Below, in pieces: positions 48,486-57,657 of a stretch of DNA of 64,000 nt. A program made the translations under genes and the position numbers. The DNA is from Tritrichomonas musculus (taxonomy: Eukaryota > Parabasalia > Tritrichomonadida > Tritrichomonadidae): NCBI GenBank assembly GCA_039105265.1, contig JAPFFF010000003.1, positions 1,488,001 to 1,552,000 of the forward strand, in the 5' to 3' direction. How positions within the stretch are numbered: the first letter of the stretch is position 1; each line of letters opens with the position of its first letter. The notes below the pieces were generated by a model, which had not been told where the DNA came from, ran no database searches, and saw only the letters and a program-made list of their open reading frames with translations.

Positions 48486-49127
48486 ATGTGTGCACTACGT
48501 CAAGCAAGAATTCTTAGCAGTGAAACAGATAACACCATTAAGCAAGAACAAAACACTAATGTTAATATTAAAATAACACCTCCTAATAAAAATCGTAATG
48601 AATCTGCTCCGCCTTTTTATCCAAATGTACCACCACTAAACCCAAACGTAAATTTTACTCAAGCGAACCAACCAGCGGATACCTCACAGGTTGGTCAAAC
48701 TTTAGGTACACAGATGACAATGAACAATGGGACATTTCAATATCAGCCTCCAATAAACAATCTTTCCCAAGACAGAGGAATCGCAGATTTAACAAATGAA
48801 ATTGATGAACTTGATAAGAAAAATAAATTCTTAGAAATGTTAGTAGCAATGTATGAATCAAACCCATTAAAAATAAATTCATATGTGGTATGTGAAAGCA
48901 AATTATTAATGAATATGATTAAACTATTAACTGATTGCGAGAAAGTCGATCTAGTTTTAGATGATAATATAACATGTGGCGGTTGTACTGCAAAATCAAG
49001 TAAAATTATTTACGTTTCAAAAATATTAGTTTCAAAAGATGGTCAAACCGAAGAATTTAAATACAAATATAACAGAATTTACACCGAATTTATAAAATAT
49101 GGTATTAGTTTAAAAATGACCTATTAG
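48486..49127 (+). CDS. unknown 213-residue protein (Polinton B)
   Basis: The N-terminal 100 residues are disordered and rich in Pro, Asn and Gln (PPFYPNVPPLNPNVNFTQAN). A short coiled coil follows (LTNEIDELDKKNKFLEMLV), and the C-terminal 90 residues look like a compact alpha/beta domain with VDLVLDDNITCGGCTAKSSK. The CGGC word is a possible redox or metal-binding pair. No family is recognised; a structural role is suggested only by its neighbours. Confidence 0.55.
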   Translation: MCALRQARILSSETDNTIKQEQNTNVNIKITPPNKNRNESAPPFYPNVPPLNPNVNFTQANQPADTSQVGQTLGTQMTMNNGTFQYQPPINNLSQDRGIADLTNEIDELDKKNKFLEMLVAMYESNPLKINSYVVCESKLLMNMIKLLTDCEKVDLVLDDNITCGGCTAKSSKIIYVSKILVSKDGQTEEFKYKYNRIYTEFIKYGISLKMTY

Positions 49128-49201
49128 GTCCGGGAACTTTTAGTTCCTTGGCTATTTTAATAGCCCGGAAATCTACGATTTCTTGGTTTATTAGATCAAT
49201 T
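49128..49201. terminator. hairpin cluster at a convergent gene end
   Basis: It contains GGAACTTTTAGTTCC, GGCTATTTTAATAGCC (49150-49165) and GAAATCTACGATTTC (49168-49182) between the stops of the 213-residue gene and the fibre-like gene. It is the same pair of hairpins as at 48191-48223. Confidence 0.5.
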
Positions 49202-52200
49202 TCAGCTTTTGAACACAGCTAACATTGTATCATTTATTTTTGCAGTAATAATTCCAACCGTCATACGTCTAATTTTGGATGTTATAGCAGTTTGTCCTGA
49301 AAGTATTTTTAATTTATTATCTTCATTATCAATAAATACTTCATCACCGATATTATATCCTGTTGTATCATCAACTCTAACCATATAGTCCCCTCCACTT
49401 GCGAATGTAATACAGTTATTTTTAGAATCAATTTTAACGCATATACCTATATACTCATTCCATTTACCAGTTGTTTTAACTGAAGATATACAATCAGTAG
49501 TGTCTGCTTCTGTTGAAGGCACGAAGTGCCCGGAAAGCCCTTCGGGCATGAGCGCAAGCGAACTTTCAGTCCTTGGCGCGTAGCGATAAACCTTACCTGT
49601 TAAATATACAGGAGTTCCAATTATAAAGTCTTCGATTTTGTTTAATGATAATTCTATTGGGCAATAATGAGTTATAGTTGTGTTTGGTTGCTCCTTTAAA
49701 TTCGTTATCTTTGTATCTAAAGTTTGAAATAGTTTTAAAGAAATATTAGTAGATGTACAATTATTTAAAGTTTGCATTACTATTTTATCCATTGCATCAA
49801 TATTTCCTTCATCATCAATTATTATATCTTTAATTAAATTGTCATTATGAATATATTCACTTAATGCTGTTGTTAATGTTTCGTTATTAACCAAATCATC
49901 AGGAATTGATGGAATTGATTCTGCTAATTCTTCTTTCACTTGCTCGATAGCAAGGGCCAACTCTTCTTTCAAAGAATAGCTACTTAATAGAGTATTTACT
50001 TCTTCTTTTGAAGAATAATAGTTTAAATCACTACCATATAAAACGTTTTCTGTAAATGATGTTCTTTCAGGATCAACATTAAAGACTTCACGTCCTGCTT
50101 CGGCAACTGTTGGAGTCCATTGAAATATACCTTCTTTATAATTATAATATCCATATTGTGTTTGACGTCCACCAATTGAACCACTAACTCCTAAGAATGT
50201 TATTTTCTTACTTGGACCAGTTCGTTTAACAATTTTGTTATTCTCAACGATGAATACACCAGTGTATGAATCATCAACACCTTCAGCATTTACCCATTTA
50301 AAAGTGATCGTTGCGGTAAAGTTTGGTGAAGGTTTCGTTAACTTGAAGTAGAAATAAATCTTAACGTTAATACTATCAGGAATCTCTTTAGTTAATTCAT
50401 AATTCATTAATTGAGTCTTTAATGCATAATTATTTAGTGAATTCGTTAATGTTTCATTATTAACTAAATCATCAGGTATATTTGGCAATTCTGTTTTCAA
50501 TGCATAAGCATCTAATATATTTGTTAATTGATTGTTATTTTTAAAGTTTGCGTTTAAATATGTGTACGACGGGTAATTATCCTGAACATATTGAACCGAT
50601 GCATAATTATTTAATGTTTCACTTAATTTATTTGTGAATGATTCGTTCAAATGAACTTTATGATTTTCAATTAATTTAACAGTTGCAGCTGATGATAAAA
50701 TATGATTATCTTTAAGTTCTGCACCTAATCCTAATTCTGTGTTTGTTCTTTTTGGTATTCTTTTAACTTCAACCTTAATTGGTTTATAATTACTGTCTAT
50801 AATCAAATATGGACTATTATATATAATTAAACAATCAATAGAGCTTTGGTCTGTTGAAATGTTCGGCCCTGTAAGGGACGTTTCCGTTATTGTTAAATCT
50901 TCGTTAACTGTATAAGTATTTATTTTTACTACTTCACCTAGATCATCAATCGCAAATGAGACTTCAATATGATAATCATATTTAAGAGAGGTGCATAAAT
51001 ACTTATATCGATTAAGGTTTTCAGTTAATAGTGGCTCTTCATTAGCTAAATCTAATTCTTCTACTTTAACTTCGGCTAATACAGTAGAAGATCTATCACA
51101 TGCAACTATTACAGCATCTTCTATTAATTCTTCATCTGCAGCGAATGACATTCCAATTAAACTTGATATTCCATTTTTAGCAATTGATAATATCTTTGTT
51201 GGACCACCCATAAAATTAACAACAGAACCTCCAATACATATAACATTTTTAACGATATCAAACCAATTTTGTTTATTTTTGACTTCCTCTAATTGTTGTT
51301 GTAGTTGAACATAATAATTTTGTAATTGTGATATTTGATTAACTGCTATATCTACAGTATTACCTAATGAATTTAAAACGAATACATGCGATTCTATATT
51401 TTCACCAATAACTACTCCGCTTGTTTGAATGTTATAATTTGTAAATAATGTTGTACATGCTTCAGGTCGTGGTGATACGGTATAAAAACCTGTTGATGCT
51501 AAAAATTCAAAAGTATTTGTTCCTTCTTCATATTTGGTATCAGCAATTTTAAATATTAATTCTTTATTAGTGCGCATATATAATTTTAAACCATATGGTG
51601 GATTGCCTACTTCAAGTTTTCCGTTATAATGATATGGCAAGTACTCATAACAATTATTGGTGTTAACTTTATAACATGATTCAGCTTCATATGATGAATA
51701 TTCAAATCCAAATTCTGTTTGATATTCTATTCCATTTATCATTAATGAACATGTGAAATTACAGCTTTTCTTTTGAGTACATTTTAGATATACAGCCCAA
51801 TATCCATTTACATTATCAACATATTTATCAATTTCACAATCGACAAACTTTAATAATCCTTTTTCATTAATAAATTTAAATGGGTTCTCGTTTGAGTAAT
51901 AACTAATCCATGCTCTTAATATTGCTTTATTAGTTTCATTTTGCTTAATAAGTAATGGCTGCGTTTGATGTTTAAAGAATTTAGTTTCTCCTTTAATTGA
52001 AGCTGATATTGGTATATGAAAAGATACATTATTACCAACCCATTCATTACCTTTTTTAGTCATTTTGTAATCAGTGCCAAATGCTTCATCATGAAATTCG
52101 AAAGCTTGACCATCAATTAAAGCTTCAAATTCTGGTGTTCCAGGAATATATCCATAATCAGCATAATAATATTCATTGTCGTTAGTTATACCGTAAGATT

Positions 52201-52957
52201 TCATCTCGTAAAAATCAGGTAATGGAGAACGATATAATTTAAAGCAATTGTCAGCATCTATTGTATTACATTTGAAATTTATTAATTGATTGTCTTTTGA
52301 GTTTATAGTTTGTTTTATTTTAGCAATATAATTTATACGCATGAATCCCGAAGTAAATAAATCCATTGGTTTATCAATAATAGTTTTGTGAATATATAGT
52401 CGTGGTTTATCGTCTTCGTTAATGTAATTCAACGTATATTTATCAGCATCACTTTTTAGAGAAAGAGTCTTGCGTTGCAAGTCATACGATATACATGGAT
52501 TTTTAAACTTGTTGTTTGATGTTGATATTATACCAGTTGATAAATTCATATATGAAGGAAATATTATTTCGAATAAATCTCCACTAAATTCAGTTATGTC
52601 GCGTAGCGCTACGTTCGTAGAACTATCGTTAGAACTATCGTTAGAACTATCGTTAGAACTATCGTCAATTTCTATTTCAAGAATATTATATTCATCATTT
52701 TCAAATGTTCTTAATGTATCGGCACTAATGATAAAATCATTTAATCCATCTTCAAAGGGTAATCCTTCTGCTGGTGTTTCTTCTAATGTTTTTATTCGTG
52801 ATTCAATGTTAATAATTTGTTCATTATTTATTTTTCCATCTATTGTTGTATCTCCTTTTACATGTAATTTTTCAAATTCTCCGTTAGCAGTTGGTTTATT
52901 ATTACCACCAGTAAATGCACCATCTTTAACATTTTGTTTTGTAATTATTGCTGTCAT
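49202..52957 (-). CDS. fibre-like structural protein, 1251 residues (Polinton B)
   Basis: The N-terminus resembles virion attachment regions of tail or capsid fibres: MTAIITKQNVKDGAFTGGNN followed by FEKLHVKGDTTIDGKINNEQ and an internal SNDSSNDSSNDSS repeat. The middle is rich in beta-type sequence with coiled segments (NQISQLQNYYVQLQQQLEEV, then a hydrophobic IVKNVICIGGSVVNFMGG). Repeated units DLVNNETLTNSLNNYALKT recur at about 830-1060. The C-terminus (IIGTPVYLTGKVYRY, GICVKIDSKNNCITFASGGD, MTVGIITAKINDTMLAVFKS) resembles small beta-barrel head domains in phage decoration or fibre proteins. It is likely the host-attachment fibre, by architecture only. GC-rich palindromes encode short insertions at 49510-49565 and 52601-52613. 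Confidence 0.6.
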   Translation of the reverse strand: MTAIITKQNVKDGAFTGGNNKPTANGEFEKLHVKGDTTIDGKINNEQIINIESRIKTLEETPAEGLPFEDGLNDFIISADTLRTFENDEYNILEIEIDDSSNDSSNDSSNDSSTNVALRDITEFSGDLFEIIFPSYMNLSTGIISTSNNKFKNPCISYDLQRKTLSLKSDADKYTLNYINEDDKPRLYIHKTIIDKPMDLFTSGFMRINYIAKIKQTINSKDNQLINFKCNTIDADNCFKLYRSPLPDFYEMKSYGITNDNEYYYADYGYIPGTPEFEALIDGQAFEFHDEAFGTDYKMTKKGNEWVGNNVSFHIPISASIKGETKFFKHQTQPLLIKQNETNKAILRAWISYYSNENPFKFINEKGLLKFVDCEIDKYVDNVNGYWAVYLKCTQKKSCNFTCSLMINGIEYQTEFGFEYSSYEAESCYKVNTNNCYEYLPYHYNGKLEVGNPPYGLKLYMRTNKELIFKIADTKYEEGTNTFEFLASTGFYTVSPRPEACTTLFTNYNIQTSGVVIGENIESHVFVLNSLGNTVDIAVNQISQLQNYYVQLQQQLEEVKNKQNWFDIVKNVICIGGSVVNFMGGPTKILSIAKNGISSLIGMSFAADEELIEDAVIVACDRSSTVLAEVKVEELDLANEEPLLTENLNRYKYLCTSLKYDYHIEVSFAIDDLGEVVKINTYTVNEDLTITETSLTGPNISTDQSSIDCLIIYNSPYLIIDSNYKPIKVEVKRIPKRTNTELGLGAELKDNHILSSAATVKLIENHKVHLNESFTNKLSETLNNYASVQYVQDNYPSYTYLNANFKNNNQLTNILDAYALKTELPNIPDDLVNNETLTNSLNNYALKTQLMNYELTKEIPDSINVKIYFYFKLTKPSPNFTATITFKWVNAEGVDDSYTGVFIVENNKIVKRTGPSKKITFLGVSGSIGGRQTQYGYYNYKEGIFQWTPTVAEAGREVFNVDPERTSFTENVLYGSDLNYYSSKEEVNTLLSSYSLKEELALAIEQVKEELAESIPSIPDDLVNNETLTTALSEYIHNDNLIKDIIIDDEGNIDAMDKIVMQTLNNCTSTNISLKLFQTLDTKITNLKEQPNTTITHYCPIELSLNKIEDFIIGTPVYLTGKVYRYAPRTESSLALMPEGLSGHFVPSTEADTTDCISSVKTTGKWNEYIGICVKIDSKNNCITFASGGDYMVRVDDTTGYNIGDEVFIDNEDNKLKILSGQTAITSKIRRMTVGIITAKINDTMLAVFKS

Positions 52958-52981
52958 CTGTAAATTTTAATTAAAAATAAA

Positions 52982-53314
52982 ATGGTTAAAACATATTTTA
53001 TAACAAAAGACTATGAAAACGAATTGCCACCAGAATTTGTAAATTCATTAAATAAACGATATATTAGTTTCCAATATTGCTTAGCAGTGTGTAATGAATA
53101 TATAGATGCTGAAACTGAAGTTCATGCTTCATTTATACAAAGAGACGAATATTGTGATAGTTTAGTATGGTATTCAAATTTACCTGTTCCTGATGACAAT
53201 AGAAAGTATGAATATATTGGTACTAAAAGACATTTTAAGATATGGTTTTGTGATGCAAATGGAAATGAAATAAAACCTGATAGATTCACTGTATTCTTGA
53301 AGTTGGAGTATTGA
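52982..53314 (+). CDS. 110-residue protein, possible minor capsid protein
   Basis: MVKTYFITKDYENELPPEFV... is predominantly beta-type with many aromatics (DSLVWYSNLPVPDDNRKYEY, HFKIWFCDANGNEIKPDRFT). The size and beta content would fit a small jelly-roll or cement protein, but no specific match is recognised. Its start is 24 bp from that of the divergent fibre-like gene, and it is convergent with the next gene across 30 bp. Confidence 0.55.
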   Translation: MVKTYFITKDYENELPPEFVNSLNKRYISFQYCLAVCNEYIDAETEVHASFIQRDEYCDSLVWYSNLPVPDDNRKYEYIGTKRHFKIWFCDANGNEIKPDRFTVFLKLEY

Positions 53315-53344
53315 AAGAAACTTTGTAGAAAAATAATTTTATTT

Positions 53345-53785
53345 TTAAATACAGTTTGTAGTAATTTCAGTTTCTTCATTAACTTCCTGATTTCTTATTT
53401 TTTCAATATTGCTTTTGATTGATAATATTGAAATTTGAGCTGGATAATATGGAGTTCCTTCGTATTCTTTTGTTGTAAATGAAACTTTAAGCACATGTAC
53501 TTTTGATTTATCTGCTTGATTTAATCTATCCCATAATTTAGAGCTTGAAATAACAGGCTGACCTTTGAAGTATTCGAGTAATGTTTTATGTGTGATTAAT
53601 ATATTGTTAAGACCTTTCATTTCAACAGCAACTGGTCTAATTCCTAATTTACCGAATTTGTTTCTATAAGTATCATTACCTTCAAAATAAACATTACAGC
53701 CTTCGAAATCATTGAAATTTATTTTGTCAAATGCTTTTAATTCATCAACGAATTTAGTGAGATTCAAGAAAACTTTATCTACCAT
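53345..53785 (-). CDS. 146-residue protein, possible minor capsid (penton-type) protein
   Basis: MVDKVFLNLTKFVDELKAFD, followed by mixed alpha/beta sequence (CNVYFEGNDTYRNKFGKLGI, VHVLKVSFTTKEYEGTPYYP). It lies directly downstream of the capsid gene on the same strand with an 85-bp gap, where Polintons often carry the minor capsid gene. No homology can be shown by eye. Confidence 0.5.
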   Translation of the reverse strand: MVDKVFLNLTKFVDELKAFDKINFNDFEGCNVYFEGNDTYRNKFGKLGIRPVAVEMKGLNNILITHKTLLEYFKGQPVISSSKLWDRLNQADKSKVHVLKVSFTTKEYEGTPYYPAQISILSIKSNIEKIRNQEVNEETEITTNCI

Positions 53786-53870
53786 TTTATGATAAAATAA
53801 AAAAATTGAAAAATATAAAATTAAATTAAATAGTTTTGAAAATGTTTAAAATAATTTAATAAAATATTTT

Positions 53871-55820
53871 TTACTCAAATCCTGCTGGAACACCACGAGG
53901 GAAGTATTCAACACCATTAACGGACCATGCGAAGTATGTATCGCTACAAATCCAAGCTTCAGGACTTGGTGGGTGTTGGTCTTTATATTCTAAATCAGGA
54001 ATGAAATATGTGTCATCATCACCACGATATAATGGTTGTCCCCTAAATGTAATTGTAATTGAATTTGTGCCTGTATCTAATCCATCAAATACATATCCAG
54101 CATTTGAACGTTCAAGTTGGAAATTAATACCAAAGCTTGTACCATCGCTTTTACAATTAGTATATCTCTTACCAGTTGTTGGGTCATTTAATGGTTGAGT
54201 GAATGAATCCTCGAATTCTTGCGTTGCTTCTAATGCTCCATCTAATTCATTAGCTATTAATTGATGTTGATAAAAGCGAGCTCCGCAGGTGCTCTGAAAT
54301 TCAGTGTCTGGATATGTTCTTTTATTAACGACTAGTTGAACGTTTTGATACATAATATTATCGAAGCATGTAATATCAAATGGACTTTTTGGAAACATCA
54401 TTGTTATATTTGTTGCATTTTTTAAAGGTATTGTTTTAGATATTTCAAGACCATTTGCTTTTGCAGTACCTTCAAATATTTCACGTGTTAATTCCTGTGA
54501 TGGAACTAATAAAGGCGTTTGTAATTCATGAACTAGTCCTTGATATGTTCCTTGTTTAAGACCAAAACCAGCTAAATTTGAACGTCCAAGTTGTATTGTA
54601 CCACCTAATACATCAAGTCTTAGTTTTTCAGTTTTAAGATTAATTGATGAACCATTTAAACGATTTGATTTAACGAGAAGAGCTCCTTTAACTTCATTTT
54701 CAATTAATTTAACAGAATCACCTGGATTTAATATATAATCTGGATTTCTACACGCGATAGTTTCAGCAAATTCAGCATGATTTACAAGTGATTTATCAAC
54801 ATCATATTTTGCGAATTCTTCATCGGTATAATGAAAATCAATAACAATTGGCTCTGCTTCGTCGTTATGAGTATCTTTTCTCATTTGTTCTTGGTCTCCA
54901 CCTGCAGGTTCTGCAGCTGTATATGCTTTAGCTCCATGCATTCTTTGATATTTAATATGTAATGTTTGTGTTGGTGTTGGAGTTGCTGAATAATGAGAAA
55001 CAATAACTGATGGTTTGCCAATTTGTGTAAATTTACGAGTGATTGGTACAACTGCGGGTATTTCTTCATCAATTGCTTTATCTTCGAGGAATTGTAAAGT
55101 TTCTTTAACGATATTGGGGTTTATTTGAGCCCATACCATAGCACGCAATGATGTTTTAACTTCTTCTTCTATTTCACCACATATTGAATTTGGATATAAT
55201 TGCCATGCTTGAAGTGCAAGTTGATCAAGAAATGGAATTGTTAATTCGATTGTGAATTTATGAGGTAAGCCGTCGGCAATATCCTTTAAATCAATATAAC
55301 AACCACAAATAGAAGGTGAAAATTGGCTTACATTTTCCCAAGTTGAATGACTGAATTTAGAAGTTGCTTTTGCATCTCGTGGTTTGATAGAATTATAAGC
55401 GAATGATTCACGTTGTAATTCATCTTGTCGGTATGTATCAAGTAATTTACCATTAATCCAAAATCTGCAATCTTCATAAAATTCAACGGCATTTTTGAAA
55501 CCAACGAATATTTTCATTAAACCGTTTTTATCAGCTGAAACATCGATAGCTTGATTTAATTTAACATTGAACTCAAGTAATATTGTAGAGAATGATTTTT
55601 CAATTTGAGTTATGGTATGACCTGAATGAGTTAATTTAATTCTTGTTTTAGTACCAACAGGTAAAGGTGCATCTTTATCTTTGAATTCTTCCATAATCCA
55701 ACTAAAAGAATTATCACCGCCGTTTCGTTGTATTAAATTTCTCAATTTATTTTGGAAGAATGCTAAAACATCACCTTCATCATTACCAAGATTTTTTGTT
55801 TGAGCGTTTAAGAATGTCAT
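53871..55820 (-). CDS. Polinton major capsid protein
   Basis: This is 649 residues (MTFLNAQTKNLGNDEGDVLA). The size matches Polinton double jelly-roll capsid proteins (600-700 residues). The N-terminal 170 residues are nearly the same as the partial gene at 1-523, whereas many other proteins of the two elements differ more, as expected for the shell protein. Beta-rich segments alternate throughout (TRIKLTHSGHTITQIEKSFS, HKFTIELTIPFLDQL, NSITITFRGQPLYRGDDDTY). It is 55 bp from the divergent pVI-like gene. The identification as MCP is by length, context and conservation, not by a structure match. Confidence 0.78.
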   Translation of the reverse strand: MTFLNAQTKNLGNDEGDVLAFFQNKLRNLIQRNGGDNSFSWIMEEFKDKDAPLPVGTKTRIKLTHSGHTITQIEKSFSTILLEFNVKLNQAIDVSADKNGLMKIFVGFKNAVEFYEDCRFWINGKLLDTYRQDELQRESFAYNSIKPRDAKATSKFSHSTWENVSQFSPSICGCYIDLKDIADGLPHKFTIELTIPFLDQLALQAWQLYPNSICGEIEEEVKTSLRAMVWAQINPNIVKETLQFLEDKAIDEEIPAVVPITRKFTQIGKPSVIVSHYSATPTPTQTLHIKYQRMHGAKAYTAAEPAGGDQEQMRKDTHNDEAEPIVIDFHYTDEEFAKYDVDKSLVNHAEFAETIACRNPDYILNPGDSVKLIENEVKGALLVKSNRLNGSSINLKTEKLRLDVLGGTIQLGRSNLAGFGLKQGTYQGLVHELQTPLLVPSQELTREIFEGTAKANGLEISKTIPLKNATNITMMFPKSPFDITCFDNIMYQNVQLVVNKRTYPDTEFQSTCGARFYQHQLIANELDGALEATQEFEDSFTQPLNDPTTGKRYTNCKSDGTSFGINFQLERSNAGYVFDGLDTGTNSITITFRGQPLYRGDDDTYFIPDLEYKDQHPPSPEAWICSDTYFAWSVNGVEYFPRGVPAGFE

Positions 55821-55875
55821 TTTGAATAATAGAAAAAAATTAAAATCATTTTTAAAATTTTTACATTATCGAAAT

Positions 55876-56157
55876 ATGGCATTTGGAAGTTGGTTCAAAA
55901 ATATTATTAGCGGTGCTAAAAATGTTATTGGAAAAATAGTACCGAAAGTGAAAAAAGCAGTTGAAACTGTTAGTAAATTTGCACCATTGATTAATCAAGC
56001 AGGCGGTCTAATTGGTGGAGATATTGGCGATGTAATAAGTAAAGTTGGAAGTGGTATCGGTAAATTAAATAATAAAGTAAGTTATAAAGGAGGTAATTTA
56101 GTTGGAGCGAACGGTGGAGGAGTTAGACGTTTCGACATACCATTATTGAAAGAATGA
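55876..56157 (+). CDS. adenovirus pVI-like amphipathic capsid protein (Polinton B)
   Basis: This is 93 residues from the ATG at 55876, matching the MAFGSW start of the homologue at 617; an upstream in-frame start would add 18 residues. MAFGSWFKNIISGAKNVIGK is followed by a Lys/Val-rich helix, a Gly-rich hydrophobic part (INQAGGLIGGDIGDVISKVG) and the conserved ending RRFDIPLLKE. Conserved ends with a variable middle fit an internal capsid protein whose tail docks to the hexon-like shell. The comparison with adenovirus VI is inference. Confidence 0.6.
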   Translation: MAFGSWFKNIISGAKNVIGKIVPKVKKAVETVSKFAPLINQAGGLIGGDIGDVISKVGSGIGKLNNKVSYKGGNLVGANGGGVRRFDIPLLKE

Positions 56158-56361
56158 TTAAATATTTAAGAATAAAGTCGTTTCCTCATTTCATCAGTTA
56201 ATTCAGGGGGTTTATCGTTTAATGTAGCAGATAGTTTAACTATACGAAGCAATAAATTTATAAATTCGATGACTGTGAGACAGCCGAGAAACAGATTTGA
56301 TATATTCATTTTAATTATTATTTTTCTTCAAATAAAATTTAATTTTTTTATAATATATCAA

Positions 56362-56781
56362 ATGGATTTAAAAGTTATTGAACCAATTAAAAACTACTTA
56401 AAAGAATTTAAAACAGTAGATGAATTTAATTTATGGTATTCAAAAAATAAAGATGAAGTGGATAAATTAACTACTCATAAATTAAACAAAATGTATAAGA
56501 TTGACGGATATAGAATAACAAAAATAAAAGGTGTCTTAATGTTGAAGAAATGGGAAGGTATTGATGAAAAGTCAACAGGTATTTCTAGTAATAAAGAACT
56601 TGAAAGCGACTTGAAGACAGCAGAGCTTGAGAACTTCGTTCGAAGCAAGACTCTTTTATTAGAAAGTGAAATCAAAGAAATTAAAGAAACTGTAAATAAA
56701 ATTATAACATTTATTCAGGAAACAACTTCGTCAAGTTCAATTGATGTATCACCTCCATCAACAACATTTACTAACATATAA
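56362..56781 (+). CDS. small coiled-coil protein of the capsid block (Polinton B)
   Basis: This is 139 residues from the ATG at 56362 (MDLKVIEPIKNYLKEFKTVD), chosen by alignment with the gene at 936. It has the conserved TTHKLNKMYKIDGYRITKIK domain followed by a coiled coil (LLESEIKEIKETVNKIITFI) and a Ser/Thr-rich tail. Its last 67 bp overlap the 3' end of the convergent ATPase gene, more than in element A. An in-frame palindrome encodes part of ENFVRSK (about 56636-56650). Confidence 0.6.
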   Translation: MDLKVIEPIKNYLKEFKTVDEFNLWYSKNKDEVDKLTTHKLNKMYKIDGYRITKIKGVLMLKKWEGIDEKSTGISSNKELESDLKTAELENFVRSKTLLLESEIKEIKETVNKIITFIQETTSSSSIDVSPPSTTFTNI

Positions 56782-57554
56782 GGATGACATTCCTTATTTT
56801 CTGTTTTTCGTTTTAATATTTTTGAATACATTTCATAAAACTCATCAAATGCTAAATTACTTGCTGATTGAGAATAAATATAATGTAATTGTTGTTTATT
56901 AAAACATGGAAATATAAATAATGTTGATATTTCATTTTTAACATGCGGTTTTAGACCTTTCCATCCTTGAATTAATAGAAAGAATGAAATATTAACATGA
57001 CGACATCGACGAATCAATTGACTAAAATATGATTCTTCACTTGAAAATAATTTACTATTTGAAATATCATCGAATAACACTATGGTATGCAATATATTTT
57101 TATTAAAATCATTTATTGCTAACATTTGGAACATATCCTCTTTTTGTTGGTCATCGATTCTATCCTGCAAGTTTTCCCGTTTGATAAGGTTATATAAATT
57201 CTTTGCTGAGATTAAATCTTTCGTGAATTCGACGGCTTCTTTTTCACTAACGATAACGTAAGGAATCATTAGAAGAGGTTTTAGTGCCAAAAATGTTTGG
57301 TCTGTTTCTTTGCCGTCTTTTGTAATATATACTAATAGATGATGAGTATTTAATACCCCTAATTTTATTATTTCCTTTAAAGCTATAACTGTTTTTCCGG
57401 ATGATTGCTTGCCAACAATTACATTAACACTATTTAACCTAATATTAACTTCTGGGTGTATTTCACTTATTAAGTTTTCGTTTGTTTCCATAGCATACGT
57501 TTTTAACGTATTCATTACATGGTTTTTAACCATATTCTCTAATGATGTGTTCAT
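56715..57554 (-). CDS. Polinton DNA-packaging ATPase (Polinton B)
   Basis: This is 279 residues. Walker A is VGKQSSGKT (about 46-54), Walker B is IVLFDDIS (about 160), and the downstream SNSKLFSSEESYF and LLIQGWKGLKPHVKNEISTL are shared with the ATPase at 1277-2098. This is the FtsK/HerA-type genome-packaging motor of the A32 group. It is complete, with all catalytic motifs present. The long N-terminus (MNTSLENMVKNHVMNTLKTY) is helical. Confidence 0.92.
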   Translation of the reverse strand: MNTSLENMVKNHVMNTLKTYAMETNENLISEIHPEVNIRLNSVNVIVGKQSSGKTVIALKEIIKLGVLNTHHLLVYITKDGKETDQTFLALKPLLMIPYVIVSEKEAVEFTKDLISAKNLYNLIKRENLQDRIDDQQKEDMFQMLAINDFNKNILHTIVLFDDISNSKLFSSEESYFSQLIRRCRHVNISFFLLIQGWKGLKPHVKNEISTLFIFPCFNKQQLHYIYSQSASNLAFDEFYEMYSKILKRKTENKECHPYMLVNVVDGGDTSIELDEVVS

Positions 57555-57657
57555 TTTCTATATATTAATGTTAAAGTTTATTTTAATTATTGATAAATAT
57601 ATATTTTATGTTTATTAATCATTAACTGAAATTAGATATTAACACATTTCTTAAAAT

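Noticed and set aside
50991-51308. Plus-strand frames inside the fibre-like gene (also 52470-52970)
   Set aside because: Ser/Leu-rich antisense shadows with no independent support.
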